From Saccharopolyspora_D taberi (GTDB taxonomy: Bacteria > Actinomycetota > Actinomycetes > Mycobacteriales > Pseudonocardiaceae), in the NCBI RefSeq assembly GCF_039534165.1, contig NZ_BAAAUX010000019.1, positions 372,001 to 436,000 on the forward strand: 64,000 bases of DNA, given 5' to 3'. Under the pieces are notes generated by a model. That model saw only the letters and a list, made by a program, of their open reading frames with translations. It searched no databases and was not told the origin of the DNA. A program made the translations under genes and the position numbers. Below, piece after piece: positions 8,031-17,645 of this stretch. Within the stretch, counting starts at the first letter, position 1. Every line of letters begins with the position of its first letter.

Positions 8031-9242
8031 GTGGCTGACGCTCCACTGACCGGCCTCCGGATCCTCGAACTCGGCAACTTCATCGCCGCCCCCTTCGCGA
8101 CGCGGCTGTTCGCCGACTTCGGCGCCGACGTGATCAAGGTCGAACGCCCGGACGGCGGCGACGAGCTGCGCGGCTGGCGGCGCACCCGTGGCGACACCTC
8201 CATGCTGTTCCGCACCATCGCCCGGAACAAGAAGTCGGTCACCCTCGACCTGCGCGCCGACGAGGGCCGTGCGGTCGCACTCGACCTGGTGCGACGGTGC
8301 GATGCCGTCGTCGAGAACTTCCGCCCTGGCACGCTGGAGCGGTGGGGCCTCGGCCCGGACCAGCTCGCGGAGGCGAACCCGGACGTGGTCCTGGTCCGGA
8401 TCTCCGGCTACGGCCAGACCGGTCCCTACCGCGACCGCGCCGGGTTCGGCGGTGTCGCCGAAGCCTTCGCCGGGCTCCGCCACGTCACCGGTCACCCCGA
8501 CCGGCCACCCGTGCGGCCCGCGGCGCCCATCGCGGACGCGGCGGCGGGGCTCTACGGCGCGGTGGGCGCGCTGATGCTCCTGCTCGCCAGGGCCAGGGGG
8601 CAGGCGCAGGACGGGCCGCAGGTCGTGGACGTCGCCCTGTACGAGTCGGTGTTCATGATGATGGAGTCGCTGATCCCCGACCTGGACGCCTACGGCATCT
8701 CGCGCGAACGCACGGCCGGAAACCTGCCCGGCGTGGTACCGAGCGGCGTCTACCCCACCGCGGACGGGCAGTCAGTGATGATCTCCGGGAACTCCAGCGG
8801 TGCCTTCGGCAGGCTGATGACGGCGGTCGGCCGCGACGACCTCGCGGCGGACCCGGAACTCGCCGACGGCGACGCCCGCCATGCCAGGGAGTCCGAACTG
8901 GACGGTGCCATCACCGCATGGACGTCGGGCCGCACCGCGCGGGACGCCGTGCGCGTCCTCAGCGAGGCGGGCGTGCCGTGCGGACCCGTCCACGACGCCC
9001 GGGCCATCGCCGACGACGAGCACTACCGGGCCCGCAGCATGCTGCGCCCGTTCAAGGTCGTCGTCGACGGCGAACCCGAAGAGGTCCGCTTCCCCGGTGT
9101 CGTGCCCAGGATTCCGGGATCGCCCGGCGATGTCCGCCGGCCCGGCCCCGAACTGGGCGAGCACACCGACGAGGTGCTCGGCGGACTGCTCGGGCTCTCC
9201 CCTGCCCTGCTCGCCGAGTACCGCGCCAGGAAGGTGGTGTGA
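8031..9242 (+). CDS. Family III (CaiB/BaiF) CoA-transferase
   Basis: 403 residues from GTG 8031, directly after AAGGAG. Typical motifs are LRILELGNFIAAPFATRLFA, FGADVIKVERP, RNKKSVTLDL, VVENFRPGTLERWGL and ISGYGQTGPY. The conserved aspartate that forms the acyl-anhydride intermediate is in PIADAAAGLYG (about residue 170). Such enzymes move CoA between carboxylic acids. The next gene was an HMG-CoA-lyase-type aldolase, a pairing seen in citramalate and related C5/C6 acid breakdown, but the substrate cannot be read from sequence. Confidence 0.92.
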   Translation: MADAPLTGLRILELGNFIAAPFATRLFADFGADVIKVERPDGGDELRGWRRTRGDTSMLFRTIARNKKSVTLDLRADEGRAVALDLVRRCDAVVENFRPGTLERWGLGPDQLAEANPDVVLVRISGYGQTGPYRDRAGFGGVAEAFAGLRHVTGHPDRPPVRPAAPIADAAAGLYGAVGALMLLLARARGQAQDGPQVVDVALYESVFMMMESLIPDLDAYGISRERTAGNLPGVVPSGVYPTADGQSVMISGNSSGAFGRLMTAVGRDDLAADPELADGDARHARESELDGAITAWTSGRTARDAVRVLSEAGVPCGPVHDARAIADDEHYRARSMLRPFKVVVDGEPEEVRFPGVVPRIPGSPGDVRRPGPELGEHTDEVLGGLLGLSPALLAEYRARKVV

Positions 9243-9245
9243 ACC

Positions 9246-9382
9246 GTGGGCGTCACGATCACCGACGTCGTGCTGCGCGACGGCCTGCAGGACGAACCCG
9301 TCCTCGTGCCGGTCGCCGACCGCGTCGCCATCGCCGAATCGCTGATCGCGGCGGGAGTCCGGCAGCTGGAAGCCGGCTCGCG
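9246..9382 (+). pseudogene. HMG-CoA lyase-type gene, truncated after about 45 codons
   Basis: Starting at GTG 9246, the frame reads TDVVLRDGLQDEPVLVPVAD, the classic start of HMG-CoA lyase/isopropylmalate-synthase-type barrels with the metal-binding Asp and Arg. It runs as far as AAGVRQLEAGS and then stops matching. At about 9378-9383 the sequence changes into the middle of a TPR-CHAT gene in another frame, and this frame ends at 9479. About 250 residues, including the catalytic Cys loop, are missing. This is a deletion or recombination junction, not a short natural protein. Confidence 0.85.
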
Positions 9383-11614
9383 GTCGCCTCCACCCCGCCC
9401 GACAAGCCCGCCAGCTACTCCTACCGCCAAAACCTGGCCAGCTACCTGCGGATGCGCTACGACCGGGTCGGCGATCTGACCGACCTGGACAACGCGATCG
9501 CGGACCGGCGTGCGGTGGCAGAATCGATGCCCGGCGACGCCCCGGACCGGGAGATCGTGCTGCTCAACCTGACCCGCGACCTCAACACCAGGTTCGAACG
9601 GACCGGTGAGATCACGGACCTGGACGAGGCCTTGCAGATCACCCGGGACATCGTCACGCGGACGCCGCCCGATCACGCCGAACTGGCGACCAGGCTCACC
9701 GGCCTGGGACGAGCGCTCCTGCTGCGGGCCGATGCCGCCCCCGACGTGGAGGTACTGGACGAGGCCGTCGACGTCAGTCGCGCGGCAGTCGAGGCGACCC
9801 CATCCGGGCATCGAGAACTCGCTGAGCGGCAATCGAACCTGAGCTTGGTCCTGCTGCTGCGATTCATCAGGACCCAATCGATCGAGGACATCGACGAGGC
9901 AACCAGGATCGGCGGTCTCGCGGCGGCCGGCTCCGCTGACAGTGACCCCCGCCGGGCTCGGCTGCTGTACACCGCCGCGCAGGTACGTGCCTCGCGCCTG
10001 ACCGTCACCCGGCGGGACGACGACCTGGACGAAGTCATCGACCTTTATCAGGCTGCGGCGCAGGACACGTCCGGTCCGGCCACGATCCGGATACCAGCGG
10101 CGGTCCGGTGGGGCGCGCACGCCAACGAGGCCGGACGCTACGACACCGCGGTCGCCGGGTTCACCGAGGCCCTCGACCTGTTGCCCAGGGCCGCGTGGGT
10201 CGGCGCGAGCCGGGCTACCAGGGAACACGCTTTGCGTATGTGGCAAGGGCTGGCGTCGGCGAGCGCCGCCGCCGCGCTGTCCGCGGGCGAACCCGAACGC
10301 GCGGTCACTTTGTTGGAACAGGGCCGATCCGTGCTCTGGGCACAGGCTCTTGGCCTGCGGGACGACTTCGCCGCGCTCGCAACCGCGGACCGCGAACTCG
10401 CCGACCGGCTCAGGACGCTGGCCGTCGAACTCGACGCGGGCGAGGACGACCGCGAACGCCGAATCCGGCACGCCGACGAGTGGGACACCCTGCTGGCCAG
10501 GGCCAGAACGTTGCCAGGCATGACCGACCTGCTGCGCACACCGACCTTCAAGAAGCTGTCACAGGGACTCGGGGAACACCCGGTCGTGATCGTGAACCTA
10601 TTCGACACCAGGTGCGACGCGCTGATCGTCACGCACGGCCGGGTCACGGTGGTTGAGCTGCCGAACGTCTTCGACGCCGCACACGCCAGGGCCGACGCCT
10701 ACCTGGCCGCACGCGCGACCCTGGACCGCCCGGGCGCGACGCCACTCGACCGGGCGGCCGCGAACCAGACAGTGCTGGCAACGCTGGAATGGCTGTGGGA
10801 CAACATCGCCGAACCCGTACTCGCCGAACTCGCCCCACCGAACCGTGGTGAACTGCCGCGGATCATCTGGTGCCCGACCGGTCCGCTCACCGTGCTGCCC
10901 CTGCATGCGGCCGGGTATCACGACGAGCTGGACGGACGGACCGTCCTGGACCGGGCCGTCTCCTCGTATGTGCCAACTCTGCAAGCGCTCGCCAAGGCCA
11001 GGCAGCCGGTCGGGAGGGCGAACGGACGCGCGCTCGTGGTTGCCATGCCCACGACCGAGAATCTCCCTCCTCCGCCCGGTGCCCGGAAGGAAGCGGACCT
11101 GATCGGCGCGTACTTCGCCGCACGGCACACCAGCCGCGTCGGTGAACAGGCGACCCGGGCCGAAGTGCTCAACGATCTGCGCAGTCACGCCTATGTGCAT
11201 TTCGCCTGCCACGGCGGGCTTCGGGTGGATGACCCGTCCGCAGGCGCGCTCTATCTGCACGACGGTCCGCTCACCGTGCTGGACGTGGCCGCGCTTGAGC
11301 TGACCGACGCGGAGTTCGCGTTCCTGTCGGCGTGTCAGACCGCGGTCGGTAGCGTTGACCTGCTCGACGAGAGCATCCACATGGCCAGTGCGTTGCAACT
11401 GGTCGGCTACCGACAGGTAATCGCGACCCTCTGGACCATCGCGGACCAGCAAGCGCCGTACATCGCACGAAGGGTCTACGACCTGATCTCCGATGGCGAT
11501 CGCCTTGACCTGACGCGCACCACGCGAGCCTTGCACCAGGTCGTGCGGGAGCTACGGGACGCGTATCCGGGCGACCCCAGCCGCTGGGCGTCGTACATCC
11601 ACACCGGGCCGTAG
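9380..11614 (+). pseudogene. TPR-CHAT protease gene lacking its 5' end
   Basis: About 744 residues. The frame enters inside a TPR-like repeat array (TPPDKPASYSYRQNLASYL, then DLDNAIADRRAVAE and DLDEALQITRDIV repeats) and ends with a complete CHAT caspase-like domain. That domain has the catalytic His in YVHFACHGG and Cys in FAFLSACQTA. No proper start lies at the front; the frame is joined to the broken HMG-CoA-lyase gene at about 9380. Internal GTG/ATG codons could still give a shorter protease. Family members are usually longer and act as effectors or regulators in conflict systems. A second, intact CHAT protein is at 56298-60056. Confidence 0.82.
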
Positions 11615-11747
11615 CCCAAGCGACAGAACAAGATCGTGCTGGTGTGCGCCGGGCGCCGAACTGCCCTAACCGCGACGGGCTTCCACCACTCTTCCGCGTC
11701 TGGCCAGAATCCGGATCCGAACCGGCCTGAGGTCCACCATCTACACG

Positions 11748-12180
11748 ATGGCACGGGCGGTCCAGATCCACGACGTGCTCAGCGACCTGATCCCCAGCCT
11801 GGACGCGCCCCGCCCAGGCACCAAGATCGGTATCGATGTCGGTACCCGGTTTCACCGCCTGGTCCCAGTCGATGACGTCCTGGCCGGGATTCGAGTACGC
11901 GTCGGTGGCGTGCGGCGCCTACATCGTCACCGATATCGATCGTCGTGTCCGATACGTGGGCTCGGTCGACCGCCGTGCCCCCGCACTCGACGACCGCCTC
12001 GCCGCGCACTTCCGCCACGCCCCGCCACGGCGGAATGTCGGACTACTGCGGCTGCCACCGCTACCGCGGCAGCAAGTCCTGCGTTGTGAGGGCTGGGTCG
12101 GCCGCGTCCTCGACCCACTCGACAACACCCGCCTCCCCGGGTCGAGATCGGTCCCTGGCGACCTCGTCAAGCACAGCCAG
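11748..12180 (+). pseudogene. Probable GIY-YIG nuclease-like gene, frameshifted
   Basis: Frame 1 from ATG 11748 reads MARAVQIHDVLSDLIPSLD and on to RLVPVDDVLAG. From about 11885 the match continues in another frame: PGFEYASVACGAYIV, then RRVRYVGSVDRR, then a Trp/Arg-rich end EGWVGRVLDPLDNTRLPG. The YIV...YVG spacing and the following RL..HF resemble a GIY-YIG endonuclease core. One base shift would restore a single protein of about 140 residues. The identification rests on short motifs and could be wrong. Confidence 0.42.
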
Positions 12181-12188
12181 CATGAATC

Positions 12189-12224
12189 AAGGGTGTGGTC
12201 GCCCGAAACGGCCACCACACCCTT
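12189..12224 (+). terminator. Stem-loop terminator candidate
   Basis: AAGGGTGTGGT (12189-12199) pairs perfectly with ACCACACCCTT (12214-12224) around a 14-base loop. It directly follows the GIY-YIG-like remnant and precedes a stretch without genes. There is no long T run, as is common in actinobacteria. Confidence 0.6.
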
Positions 12225-12225
12225 C

Positions 12226-12729
12226 CAGCACACCACGCAACCCTCGCCGCCACACGTGTCGCGGCAGGCTCGTCGGCCAGCCGTGTGGACTCTCCCTCCC
12301 ACCTGCCGCCCCTGTGCGGCGCTCGGCCACGGGGACGGCGGCGTAGTGCTCGTTCCGTTTTCGGGTCGCACTTCGATGTGCCCGAGGCGTGGTGGCGCCC
12401 TGCCGCACTCGCCACCATTCCACAGTCCCTTCCTCCAGGGACACACGCGACTGGGCTTGTACTTGCCTGTCAACGGGCGGGCTGGGGTGTCGGTTCTTCC
12501 GCGCGATGAACAAGTCGCCTCGTTCCGCATGGCCTCGCGAAACTCCGCGCGAAGCGCCGCCAGGCTCGAAATCGGTCCCCTGGCTTGCCGTAGCGAGCAG
12601 CTTGTCAACCGAACAGATCAGCATCTGCCCCTGCCAACCCACCGGATCCTTCCTCAGAAGGAACCGGTGCCTGAAATGATGCGGTTCTTGGCGCGTACCC
12701 GCCGACCAGGCAGATGGAGGATCACGGCG
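12226..12729. other. Gene-free spacer before the EACC1-caspase pair
   Basis: No convincing gene is seen on either strand. It contains a second hairpin, CCGGATCCTTC (12642-12652) with GAAGGAACCGG (12657-12667), 10 of 11 bases paired around a CTCA loop, about 60 bases before the EACC1 start. This could be an attenuator or the end of an earlier transcript. Confidence 0.5.
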
Positions 12730-13077
12730 ATGGAGAACACGGCAACGGAGGACGCGTCCCGACGCGTTGTGCTGTCGGTGTCCGATCCTGCCGAGCAGCG
12801 GTCGCTACGCGACCACCTGCGCCGGGCCGGGGTCGAGGTTTCCCAGATCTCCGGCGAGCCCAGAGCGGGAGAACAGGGAGCCCTGGACCTGCTGCAGATT
12901 CTGGCCGCCGGCGGCGGAGCCCTGGTGGTCGCGATCAGGACACTGCCCGAGTTCTTCCGCTCCCGGCGCTCGGACGTGACCGTCACGCTGGAGTCCGGTG
13001 ATCGGAAAGTCACGGTGTCGGCCACGAACGTCGACGACGCGGAGTCCATAGTGGACAGACTGTTGGGCGATGCCTGA
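12730..13077 (+). CDS. EACC1-type effector-associated small protein
   Basis: 115 residues from ATG 12730. Features are an N-terminal VVLSVSDPAEQRSLRDHLRR, a small hydrophobic helix (ALDLLQILAAGGGALVVAI) and a final beta strand unit (VTVTLESGDRKVTVSATNVD). This pattern matches the 'effector-associated constant component 1' proteins that precede caspase-like or other effectors in actinobacterial conflict loci. Its stop codon overlaps the caspase start (ATGCCTGA, 8-base overlap), so the two are translationally coupled. The molecular function of EACC1 is not established; a scaffold or adaptor role is usually assumed. Confidence 0.75.
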   Translation: MENTATEDASRRVVLSVSDPAEQRSLRDHLRRAGVEVSQISGEPRAGEQGALDLLQILAAGGGALVVAIRTLPEFFRSRRSDVTVTLESGDRKVTVSATNVDDAESIVDRLLGDA

Positions 13078-14340
13078 CGCTCTGGACGGTGATTTCGCCC
13101 GGTCGCGAGCGGTGCTGATCGGCACGTGGAACTACACGAATCTGAAGTCCGTGCCGGCCGCCAAGCACAGTCTCCACCGAATGCGGGCGCTGTTGGCGAG
13201 CCCGCTGTGCGGCGGTTGGCCCAGGGACCGGGTCGAGGTCGTGTCCAACCGCGCCAGACCCGGCGACCTCCGACACGACCTGGCGACCTGGTTCAGCCCC
13301 GTCACCGATGTCGCGCTGTTCTACTACGTCGGCCACGGCCAGTACGACAACGACGACCGTCTCTGTCTCGCGCTGACCGAAACCAGCAGCGACCCGGTCC
13401 TGCGGACCACCACCAGCCTCCCCTTCGACGACGTCCGCCACGCCTTCCGGGTGAGCAACGCGGCCACGAAGATCGCGATCCTGGACTGCTGCTTCGCGGG
13501 GCTGGCCGCCGGGAGGGACGGGCAGCTCGCGGCGCAGAACCGGGATCTGCCGCGTTCGTCGGGTTTCTACCTCATGATGGCCAGCGGGGAGTTCTCCACC
13601 GCCTGGTTCGAGCTCGACACCGAGCACCGCCGGCCGCAGACCTACTTCACCAAGTACCTGGCCGACACCATCGAGCGCGGCCTGCCGGGAGAGCCGGAAG
13701 GGCTCACCCTCGGGCCGATCTTCGACAAGGTCGCCGACGCACTCGTGCTGGACGGCAAGCCCGAGCCCCGGCGCCGCGCCAGCGACCACGCCGCCCGCTA
13801 CGTCTCGCCCGCAACGCGGCACCACCAACACCACAGGACGGCCAGACGACGACCTTCGCGCCGACCAGCGTCGACCCAGCCACACGCCCGCGGCCCCCGG
13901 CGCGGAAACCAAAACTCAGGCGAGCACTGCTCGCCCTGGGAACGGTGCTCGCCGTCACGCTGGGCGGCACCTTCGCCTTCCAACTACCCAAGCTCCTTCA
14001 GCAAGACCCGCCACCACCCCGTCTGGCACCCGAGCCGATCAAGTTCGACGTGTACGTCGACGATCAGGGCCTGCTGGCCGGAGACCCCCGGGCGGTAGAC
14101 GACGCCCGGGACGAGGCGCAGCAGGGCTTGGCCGCGTTGGGAAATCGCCGCGCCGCACTGGCAGAGAGTTACGGAAGCTCTCCTGTCACAGACATTCAGC
14201 ACGGCATCGAAGTCGCCAAACTATTCAACCTTGTTCTGCGAAGCGACCCGCGCTTCCGAGAATCCGAGTTTCGCGCGTTCTTCACCGCAAGTGAGGAGCC
14301 GCACAAAGTTTCGGTCCAGGTCTTCTACTTCGAGACTTAG
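13070..14340 (+). pseudogene. Caspase-like protease with membrane anchor, one-base frameshift
   Basis: The first frame (13070-13805) encodes a caspase-like (C14) domain: SRAVLIGTWNYTNLKSVPAA, the catalytic His in FYYVGHGQYDN and the catalytic Cys in IAILDCCFAG. At RYV|S (about 13804) the match moves to another frame: LARNAAPPTPQDG, then a Pro-rich linker, then a transmembrane helix (ALLALGTVLAVTLGGTFAF) and a roughly 110-residue tail ending VQVFYFET. One inserted base near 13804 would give a single protein of about 423 residues. Either the gene is inactive or this is a sequencing error. Without repair the protein loses its anchor and tail but keeps the whole protease domain. Confidence 0.8.
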
Positions 14341-14409
14341 CACGCCAGCCGAGCTTTGTGAGCGCCGCAAGGCAGCCCACAACGCCGGGGCGGGCCGCAG
14401 CGCTACCGG

Positions 14410-15038
14410 CATTGTGGCAGGTCAGCGTGGACTCCACGATCACGCGAGCGCACCAGCATGCGGCGGGTGCGCGGAATAGGGGGATCTGCAGGCCGAACCG
14501 CCCACCACCTCCGCTGGTGGCACCGAGGCCGCCGATCATGGGCTGGGCCGTTCGCGGGGTGGGTGGACCACCAAGCTGCATCTGGCCTGCGAGCAGGGGC
14601 GTAAACCGTTATCGCTGGTGGTGACCGCGGGGCAGCGTGGAGACAGCCCGCAGTTCACGGTGGTGCTCGAGACGATCTCGGTGCCCCGGCTCGGGCCGGG
14701 ACGCGCACGTCGGCGCCCGGACCGGGTCCTGGCCGACAAGGCTTACAGCTCACGCGCCAACCGGAACTACCTGCGCCGCCGTGGAATCCGGGCCACCATC
14801 GCCCAGCCTCGCGACCAGGCCGCCCACCGCCAAGCCCGTGGCTCACGCGGCGGGCGGCCACCGACCTTTGACGCCCATGATCTACCAGCAGCGCCACGCC
14901 GTCGAATGCGGCATCAGCCAGGTCAAACAGCACCGGTCCGTCGCCACCCGTTTCGACAAACTCGCCCTGCGCTACCAAGCGACCGTCAGCATCGCCGCCA
15001 TCAACATCTGGCTACGCCACATCCAAAACACGCCCTAG
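14410..15038 (+). mobile_element. Decayed IS5-family (DDE) transposase
   Basis: Transposase segments lie in three successive frames: VSVDSTITRAHQHAAGAR (about 14416), then GGWTTKLHLACEQGRKPLSL, DKAYSSRANRNYLRRRGI and ATIAQPRDQ (about 14550-14870), then YQQRHAVECGISQVKQHRS to the C-terminus NIWLRHIQNTP. At least two frameshifts are present and the N-terminal part is missing, so it is inactive. No clear terminal inverted repeats are seen. It lies between the caspase gene and the next metabolic genes. Confidence 0.8.
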
Positions 15039-15067
15039 GTCCTGCACAGTGAGGTGGCCCGTCCACC

Positions 15068-16123
15068 TCACCGTGCGACCGCGTTCGCGGCCAGATCTTG
15101 CAGCGCGGCCACGTCGGCGGATGTCACCTCGACCCCGTTCGCGGACTGCGCCCGGTGCGCGGCCAGCTCCGACTCGCCCGGGATGCGGACCGGCGCGGCT
15201 GGGTCCGCGGGCGGGGTGTTGTGCAGAATGCCCGCGAAGTCGGCCATCCGCGCCGCCAGTGCGTCGGCGTCCATCAGCCGCGAGGTGTCGATCAGGATGA
15301 AGACGTGGCCGAGATCCTGGGCGCGCTCCGGATCGACGCTCCACGAGCTCACGTGGTCGAGGTAGGCGGCGCCGGAGAGCAGGCCGGCGAACAGGTCGAC
15401 CATCAGCGAGAGCCCGTACCCCTTGTGCCCGCCGACCGGTTGCAGGAACCCCTCGAGCGCCGCGTGCGGGTCAGTGGTCGGGTTGCCGTCGATGTCGGTC
15501 GCCCAGGTGTCCGGGATCGTGTTCCCGGCGGCGGCCGCCCGCCGGATCTTGGCGCGCGCGACGACGCTCATGGCGATGTCGAGCATGATCGGATCCCCGC
15601 CGGGGGACGGGACGCCGATGCCCAGCGGGTTGTTGCCGATACGGGCCTCCCGGCCGCCCCACGGCGGGATCGTGGTGGTGGCGTTGCTGGCGATGATGGC
15701 GGCGAAGCCCTGTTCGGCCGCCTGGAACAGGTACGGCATCACTGGCCCGAAGTGGTTGCTGTGCCGGGCGAACGCGGCGCCGACCCCGCTCCCCCGGGCA
15801 CCTTCCACCGCCGCTTCCAGCGCCCGGGCCCCGACCAGCGGGCCGATCCCGTTCGCCCCGTCGACCCGGGCCACCGCCGGGGCGACCCGCTCGACGCGCA
15901 CCCGGGCCGCGGGGTCGAGGCCGCCGAGCCGCCCGCGTTCGAGGTACTGCGGGATCCGCCCGATGCCGTGCGTGTGGATGCCGAACAGGTCCGCCTGCAC
16001 GAGCACCCGGCTGATCGCCTCGGCGTCATCAATCGGCACGCCATCGCCGAGCAGGGCTCGCGTCGCCAGCGAGCGCAACAGGTCGGCGGGAACAACGGTG
16101 GTTTCGGTCCGGGTCTGGGACAC
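15068..16123 (-). CDS. Malate/L-lactate dehydrogenase family (Ldh_2) oxidoreductase
   Basis: 351 residues. Motifs of the NAD(P)-dependent malate/L-sulfolactate/ureidoglycolate dehydrogenase family include ADLFGIHTHGIGRIPQYL, FARHSNHFGPVMPY with the catalytic His, GNNPLGIGVPSPGG, MLDIAMSVVARAKI and GGHKGYGLSLMVDL. It oxidises a 2-hydroxy acid. Divergent from a dicarboxylate-type carrier with the same 16-bp site in front of each, it probably acts on an imported C4/C5 hydroxy acid; the exact substrate is open. Confidence 0.9.
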   Translation of the reverse strand: MSQTRTETTVVPADLLRSLATRALLGDGVPIDDAEAISRVLVQADLFGIHTHGIGRIPQYLERGRLGGLDPAARVRVERVAPAVARVDGANGIGPLVGARALEAAVEGARGSGVGAAFARHSNHFGPVMPYLFQAAEQGFAAIIASNATTTIPPWGGREARIGNNPLGIGVPSPGGDPIMLDIAMSVVARAKIRRAAAAGNTIPDTWATDIDGNPTTDPHAALEGFLQPVGGHKGYGLSLMVDLFAGLLSGAAYLDHVSSWSVDPERAQDLGHVFILIDTSRLMDADALAARMADFAGILHNTPPADPAAPVRIPGESELAAHRAQSANGVEVTSADVAALQDLAANAVAR

Positions 16124-16137
16124 TCTCGATCCTCACT

Positions 16138-16153
16138 ATCAATATAATCAACA
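16138..16153. promoter_or_regulatory. 16-bp operator, copy 1 (dehydrogenase promoter)
   Basis: ATCAATATAATCAACA is found here and, as an exact reverse complement, at 16271-16286. It lies 15 bases upstream of the dehydrogenase start at 16123, in an AT-rich patch that also contains TCAACA-TATTT-TGTTGA as a small inverted repeat. A shared regulator of both divergent genes is the simplest reading. Confidence 0.7.
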
Positions 16154-16270
16154 TATTTTGTTGACGCAAGAGCAAGCTAGAACCGCTACCTTTCGCTGTC
16201 AACACCAGATAAAGGCCAGTTGACAGCGACAGCTGCGCTTCGTACGGTTCCGTCGTCCGTCAACCTTGAA

Positions 16271-16286
16271 TGTTGATTATATTGAT
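16271..16286. promoter_or_regulatory. 16-bp operator, copy 2 (transporter promoter)
   Basis: TGTTGATTATATTGAT is the exact reverse complement of copy 1 and is positioned 47 bases before the transporter start. The symmetrical placement in the divergent region marks it as a regulator site and not chance. Confidence 0.7.
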
Positions 16287-16332
16287 TCCAGGTTGTTCGC
16301 CGCGCACCACAGAGATTCGAGTGAGGACGACG

Positions 16333-17580
16333 ATGTCTGAAATCCTGCCGGTCATCGCGCTGGGCGTGATGTTCGTCGTGGCGACCGTGTTGCCGATCAA
16401 TATCGGGATCCTCGCGTTCATCGCGGCCTTCCTCGTGGGCACTTCGTCCCTGGGCCTGACCGAGGACGAGATCCTCGAAGGGTTCCCGGTCTCCCTGTTC
16501 GTCACGATCGTCGGCGTCACCTACCTGTTCGCGGTGGCGCAGCGCAACGGCACCGTCGAACTGCTCGTGCGCGGCGGGGTGAAACTCGTGCGCGGCAAGG
16601 TCACGCTGATCCCATGGGTGCTTTTCGCGTTGTGCGGGACGCTGTCAGCGCTCGGCACCTTCCCCGCTGCGGCCATCGCGCTGCTCGCTCCCGTGGGGCT
16701 AAAGTCCGCGCAGCGGCACGGGATGAGCCAGCTGCTCATCGGAGCCCTGCTGGTCGCGGGCGCCCACGCCGGATCGTTCTCCCCGATAGCGGTGTCCGGT
16801 GCGCTCGTGCTCGGCATGATCGAGCAGACGCCGCTGCACCTCGCGCCACACGCGCTGTTCCTGGCCAACTTCACGTTCAACGTCCTGATCGCGGTGGTGA
16901 GCTTCCTGGTCCTGCGCGGTTACCGGCGATCCACGCCCGCCGAGCCCGAACCGGACCTGGCCGAGGACCACACCGACGAGGTCACGAAGATCGATTGGCG
17001 GCAGGCGCTGACCCTCGCGGCACTCGTCCTCATGGTCGTCGGCGCCCTGGTGTTCCGCCTGGAGATCGGTTTCCTCGCGCTGGGCGCCGGTGCGCTTCTC
17101 GCGCTGATCGACATCAAGCGCCAGTCCAAGGCGATCGAAGGTGTCAGCTGGTCCACCGTCATGCTGGTCGGCGGAATGATCACTTACGTGGGCATCCTGG
17201 AGAAGGCGGGGACCATCGACGCCATCTCCCAGGGCGCGTCCAGGATGGGCAGTCCCATGCTTGTCGCCTTGCTGTTGTGCTTCGTGGTGGCCGTGGTTTC
17301 CGCCTTCGCGTCGTCCACCGCCATCCTCGCCACGATCATCCCCATCGCCGTGCCGCTGCTGCTGTCCAGCGATCTCAGCGCCGCGGGCCTGGTCGCCGCG
17401 CTGGCGTTGTCGGCCACGATCGTGGACACCTCACCGTTCTCCAGCAACGGCGCACTCGTGCTGAGCAACGCTTCGGACCAGGTGCGGATCTACCGGCAAC
17501 TCCTCGGATACACCGCGGCCATCGTCGTGATCGGGCCGCTCTTCGCGTGGGGGTTGCTGGTCGTGCCGAGCGCGCTGTGA
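16333..17580 (+). CDS. MatC-like dicarboxylate carrier (SLC13/ion transporter superfamily)
   Basis: 415 residues from ATG 16333, preceded by GAGGACGACG. About 11-12 hydrophobic segments form two repeats: a start of PVIALGVMFVVATVLPINIG, then GTFPAAAIALLAPVGLKSA, GSFSPIAVSGALVLGMIEQT and a conserved late SSTAILATIIPIAVPLLL. It matches the MatC N-terminal-type permeases used for malonate and other dicarboxylates. It likely imports the substrate of the divergent dehydrogenase and the CoA-dependent gene that follows. Confidence 0.85.
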   Translation: MSEILPVIALGVMFVVATVLPINIGILAFIAAFLVGTSSLGLTEDEILEGFPVSLFVTIVGVTYLFAVAQRNGTVELLVRGGVKLVRGKVTLIPWVLFALCGTLSALGTFPAAAIALLAPVGLKSAQRHGMSQLLIGALLVAGAHAGSFSPIAVSGALVLGMIEQTPLHLAPHALFLANFTFNVLIAVVSFLVLRGYRRSTPAEPEPDLAEDHTDEVTKIDWRQALTLAALVLMVVGALVFRLEIGFLALGAGALLALIDIKRQSKAIEGVSWSTVMLVGGMITYVGILEKAGTIDAISQGASRMGSPMLVALLLCFVVAVVSAFASSTAILATIIPIAVPLLLSSDLSAAGLVAALALSATIVDTSPFSSNGALVLSNASDQVRIYRQLLGYTAAIVVIGPLFAWGLLVVPSAL

Positions 17581-17594
17581 GCGTTTGGCTGCTC

Positions 17595-17610
17595 GTCAAT
17601 ACAATCAACT
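17595..17610. promoter_or_regulatory. 16-bp operator, copy 3 (degenerate)
   Basis: GTCAATACAATCAACT matches copies 1 and 2 at 13 of 16 positions. It lies between the transporter stop and the start of the HTH-citrate-synthase-like gene, 35 bases before that start, and would bring the third gene into the same regulon. Confidence 0.6.
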
Positions 17611-17645
17611 CTCCGGGTACGGTCGAGCAGGGAGGTTGAAGGGCG

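Noticed and set aside
8297..9379. Upstream extension of the CHAT reading frame through the CoA-transferase gene
   Set aside because: The translation is Arg/Gly-rich noise in the alternate frame of the CoA-transferase; true TPR sequence begins only at about 9380.
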